Shown here in pieces: positions 14,420-15,941 of a stretch of DNA of 15,941 nt. Both the position numbers and the translations under genes were made by a program. The notes under the pieces are model-generated. The model was given only the letters and a program-made list of their open reading frames with translations, was not told the origin of the DNA and made no database searches. The stretch is from a bacterium Ga0077546. GTDB taxonomy: Bacteria; Cyanobacteriota; Vampirovibrionia; Obscuribacterales; Obscuribacteraceae. How positions within the stretch are numbered: the first letter of the stretch is position 1; each line of letters begins with the position of its first letter. The DNA lies in assembly GCA_001464165.1 (NCBI GenBank), contig LNEX01000371.1, positions 1-15,941 on the forward strand, in the 5' to 3' direction.

Positions 14420-15148
14420 CTACTCTTGCTCTTGATTCATACCAGTAGGGTCATTTTTCTTCAGTGGGTGCTTCTTGCCATGACCTATATCGGCACTATT
14501 TGCCAGAGCAAAGTCACGTCTGAAGTGTTTCACCGCTTCTTTTAATTGGCCATCTACTTCTGTTTGTAAATTACTTTGAAGGTTTCCTGCACTATTGGCA
14601 GTATTCTTTGACCAAACAGCCACCATCAATTCTTGTTTGTTCCTTGCCACTTTGACTTTTTCTACCAAAGACATGTTAATAGCAACAGTGGCTGTGTTAG
14701 GAGCGGCACTGTCAGCAACGGTCTTCAACTTGAGATAGAGAATTGGTGTAGCGCTAGTCTCACAGCCCTTGCCTTTATTGGCACCGGCACAACAATTATC
14801 GTCACCGCAGATGGTGACATGAGTAGGTACTAGCTCATCGACCATGAGATGCCTTATCTTCTCTTTTGTTATGCCGTGGTCGATAGAGAACTGGTCTAAC
14901 TCACCAATTACCAATTTCATTTGCTTCAAGCCTGAGAGGATGAGGGGCTGATTGAAGCCTTCTCTCGTCTTAGTACTAGAAGTATCTTTAGAAGTGTCTT
15001 TCACTAGGGTCTTGCTGTCAATGGACTTAGTTTTGCTCTTGGAGCCACCGTGCTCGGGGCAGCTATGACCTGCTAGCGGTTGCAGCAAGCAAGAAAATAT
15101 GGCGGCCAGAGCGCTAGATTTGAAAAGAGATAATTTGGCTTGCTGCAC
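14420..15148 (-). CDS. Secreted protein of unknown family with Cys-rich insert (first of an adjacent pair)
   Basis: I do not recognise a family for this 242-residue protein. A signal peptide covers about residues 1-29 (hydrophobic core 9-26). C30 follows AGHS and is not a convincing lipobox. A Lys/Ser/Thr-rich linker (about 35-62) leads to a mixed alpha/beta region: GLKQMKLVI (73-81), a helix around 94-105, VPTHVTI (107-113), an insert with C114, C119, C120 and C129, the strand TPILYLKLK (134-142), a second strand (151-160), and a helix ending DFALAN (212-217). The tail is Lys/Asp-rich. The start is GTG with GGAG seven bases upstream (15156-15159). The cysteine cluster could bind metal or form disulfides. 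It follows the pyroglutamyl peptidase gene by 34 bases and precedes a similar secreted protein. Confidence 0.7.
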   Translation of the reverse strand: MQQAKLSLFKSSALAAIFSCLLQPLAGHSCPEHGGSKSKTKSIDSKTLVKDTSKDTSSTKTREGFNQPLILSGLKQMKLVIGELDQFSIDHGITKEKIRHLMVDELVPTHVTICGDDNCCAGANKGKGCETSATPILYLKLKTVADSAAPNTATVAINMSLVEKVKVARNKQELMVAVWSKNTANSAGNLQSNLQTEVDGQLKEAVKHFRRDFALANSADIGHGKKHPLKKNDPTGMNQEQE

Positions 15149-15155
15149 TTTGATT

Positions 15156-15159
15156 CTCC
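15156..15159 (-). promoter_or_regulatory. Ribosome binding site for a GTG start
   Basis: GGAG on the minus strand lies seven bases before the GTG at 15148 and fixes the start of the Cys-rich secreted protein. Confidence 0.65.
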
Positions 15160-15182
15160 ACTAGACGGAATTTAGGTGATTA

Positions 15183-15896
15183 CTATATGAGTTTACAGGC
15201 TGTTTCTACAATTTCAGCTACTGCCTGCCCTAGCAAGGCGATTTGTTTTGCGCTGGTTGTTGCTTCACGGGCGGCATTGGCGATTGATTTTTTTTTCGAT
15301 TTGGCAGTTGATTGGGCAAATTGTTTCGCTGTTGGCACATGCACAAAAATTACACACTTAATTTTCGGTTGGTTTAGGGCATAGTTTAGCGCTTGAAAGT
15401 AGAGCTCGTTACAAATAAAGGTGCCAGCATGGTTGGATATGACCGAAGGATAGCCAGTTTTATTAATTGCAGAATTTAAGGCGGAGAGGTCGACCTTTGT
15501 TCTCAGTAGATCTGGTGCATTTTTGTTAATAGGTTTATCAAGCGGTTGCTGGCCGCTATTATCGGGCATACCGTAGTCTTTTATGTTAATTGCAAAGCGC
15601 TCGAGGTTGAGCCATTCTCGTTTGTTGGCTAGGCCGGTCATAACTACAAAAAATGGCCCCTGGCTGTCCTTGACTGCGTGGTCAAGAGCTTTTTTTAGTG
15701 CTTTCCATCCCTTGGCACCGGCCGTCGGTAAGATACGTTTCTCAATGTGAATCTCTTTTACGCGCTTCAAAGACCCACTGGGCTTGGGTATAAGCAAATC
15801 GGGAAAGGTCTCGACGATAACTTCAGTGGGATTTACTACGTTCTTGCCGAAGGCATCAAAGCCTGTAAGTAAGCAGGTAATGGCATTTGCTGACAC
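15183..15896 (-). CDS. pcp: Pyroglutamyl-peptidase I (peptidase family C15)
   Basis: This cysteine peptidase removes N-terminal pyroglutamate from peptides in the cytoplasm. The catalytic triad is visible: E99 in LNLERFAIN, C162 in SNHAGTFICNELYF and H186 in FVHVPTA. The N-terminal TGFDAFG and the VNPTE segment are also typical. The proposed start is GTG at 15896, with AGG eight bases upstream. The frame stays open to the window edge but shows no ATG, GTG or TTG there, and the GTG gives a normal N-terminus. Length (237) is slightly above the usual size, partly because of a Lys-rich segment after the histidine (194-210) that includes three Lys codons written as nine A residues. The gene heads a same-strand run with two secreted proteins and glpK. 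Confidence 0.92.
   Translation of the reverse strand: MSANAITCLLTGFDAFGKNVVNPTEVIVETFPDLLIPKPSGSLKRVKEIHIEKRILPTAGAKGWKALKKALDHAVKDSQGPFFVVMTGLANKREWLNLERFAINIKDYGMPDNSGQQPLDKPINKNAPDLLRTKVDLSALNSAINKTGYPSVISNHAGTFICNELYFQALNYALNQPKIKCVIFVHVPTAKQFAQSTAKSKKKSIANAAREATTSAKQIALLGQAVAEIVETACKLI
15288..15296 (-). repeat. Nine-base A homopolymer inside the pyroglutamyl peptidase gene
   Basis: Nine T residues on the plus strand are read as three Lys codons of pcp. The tract lies after all three catalytic residues, so slippage would change only the C-terminal helix region. Confidence 0.9.
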
Positions 15897-15941
15897 AGAC
15901 GTGACCTGTAAAGTAGTTGAGGGGTATTTACCGTGGTTTGG

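Noticed and set aside
1..15941. tRNA, rRNA, CRISPR repeats, transposase genes, prophage genes or attachment-site repeats.
   Set aside because: I looked for these on both strands by eye and saw none; no tool search was possible.
15897..15941. Further N-terminal coding sequence of pcp, since the frame stays open to the window edge.
   Set aside because: There is no start codon in frame here, and the GTG at 15896 already gives a normal family N-terminus.

Overview
The window is a chromosomal stretch with 14 protein-coding genes packed on both strands, no RNA genes, no CRISPR array, no insertion sequence and no gap above about 210 bases between genes. The base composition is mid-range. Many genes have clear GGAG/GAGG ribosome binding sites, and 5 of the 14 genes appear to start with GTG or TTG. 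The organism cannot be named from the sequence. The mix is a Chlamydia-like ribonucleotide reductase R2, a bacterial yellow/MRJP-family protein, a RedB-like thioredoxin next to a His-rich membrane hybrid kinase, a DUF4239 protein and several exported proteins of unknown family. That mix fits an environmental bacterium outside the usual models. Non-photosynthetic cyanobacterial relatives (Vampirovibrionia/Obscuribacterales) or planctomycete-like groups are possible, but this is a low-confidence inference.

Layout, left to right. (1) 1-953: the 3' part of a class I ribonucleotide reductase small-subunit gene, closed by a strong intrinsic terminator. (2) 952-2542: an orphan OmpR-type response regulator that converges on a DUF4239 membrane protein gene. 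(3) 2747-3286: a small secreted protein of unknown family. (4) 3302-5514, minus strand: a two-gene operon of an OYE-type flavin oxidoreductase followed by a zinc-free MDR oxidoreductase. (5) 5682-12340, plus strand: five closely spaced genes, namely a secreted yellow/MRJP-like beta-propeller, a secreted von Willebrand A protein, a stand-alone receiver protein, a membrane-anchored CxC thioredoxin-like protein, and a 975-aa membrane hybrid histidine kinase. (6) 12324-15896, minus strand: pyroglutamyl peptidase, two secreted proteins of unknown family that look like diverged copies of one fold, and glycerol kinase.

The most interesting part is 8283-12340. The thioredoxin-like gene and the kinase overlap by 4 bases (GTGA), and a lone receiver sits just upstream. 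The kinase's transmembrane input domain carries an unusual set of histidines. I read this as a candidate redox- or metal-sensing signalling module in which the exported thioredoxin-like protein and the kinase work together. The gene order and motifs are seen in the sequence; the function is inference.
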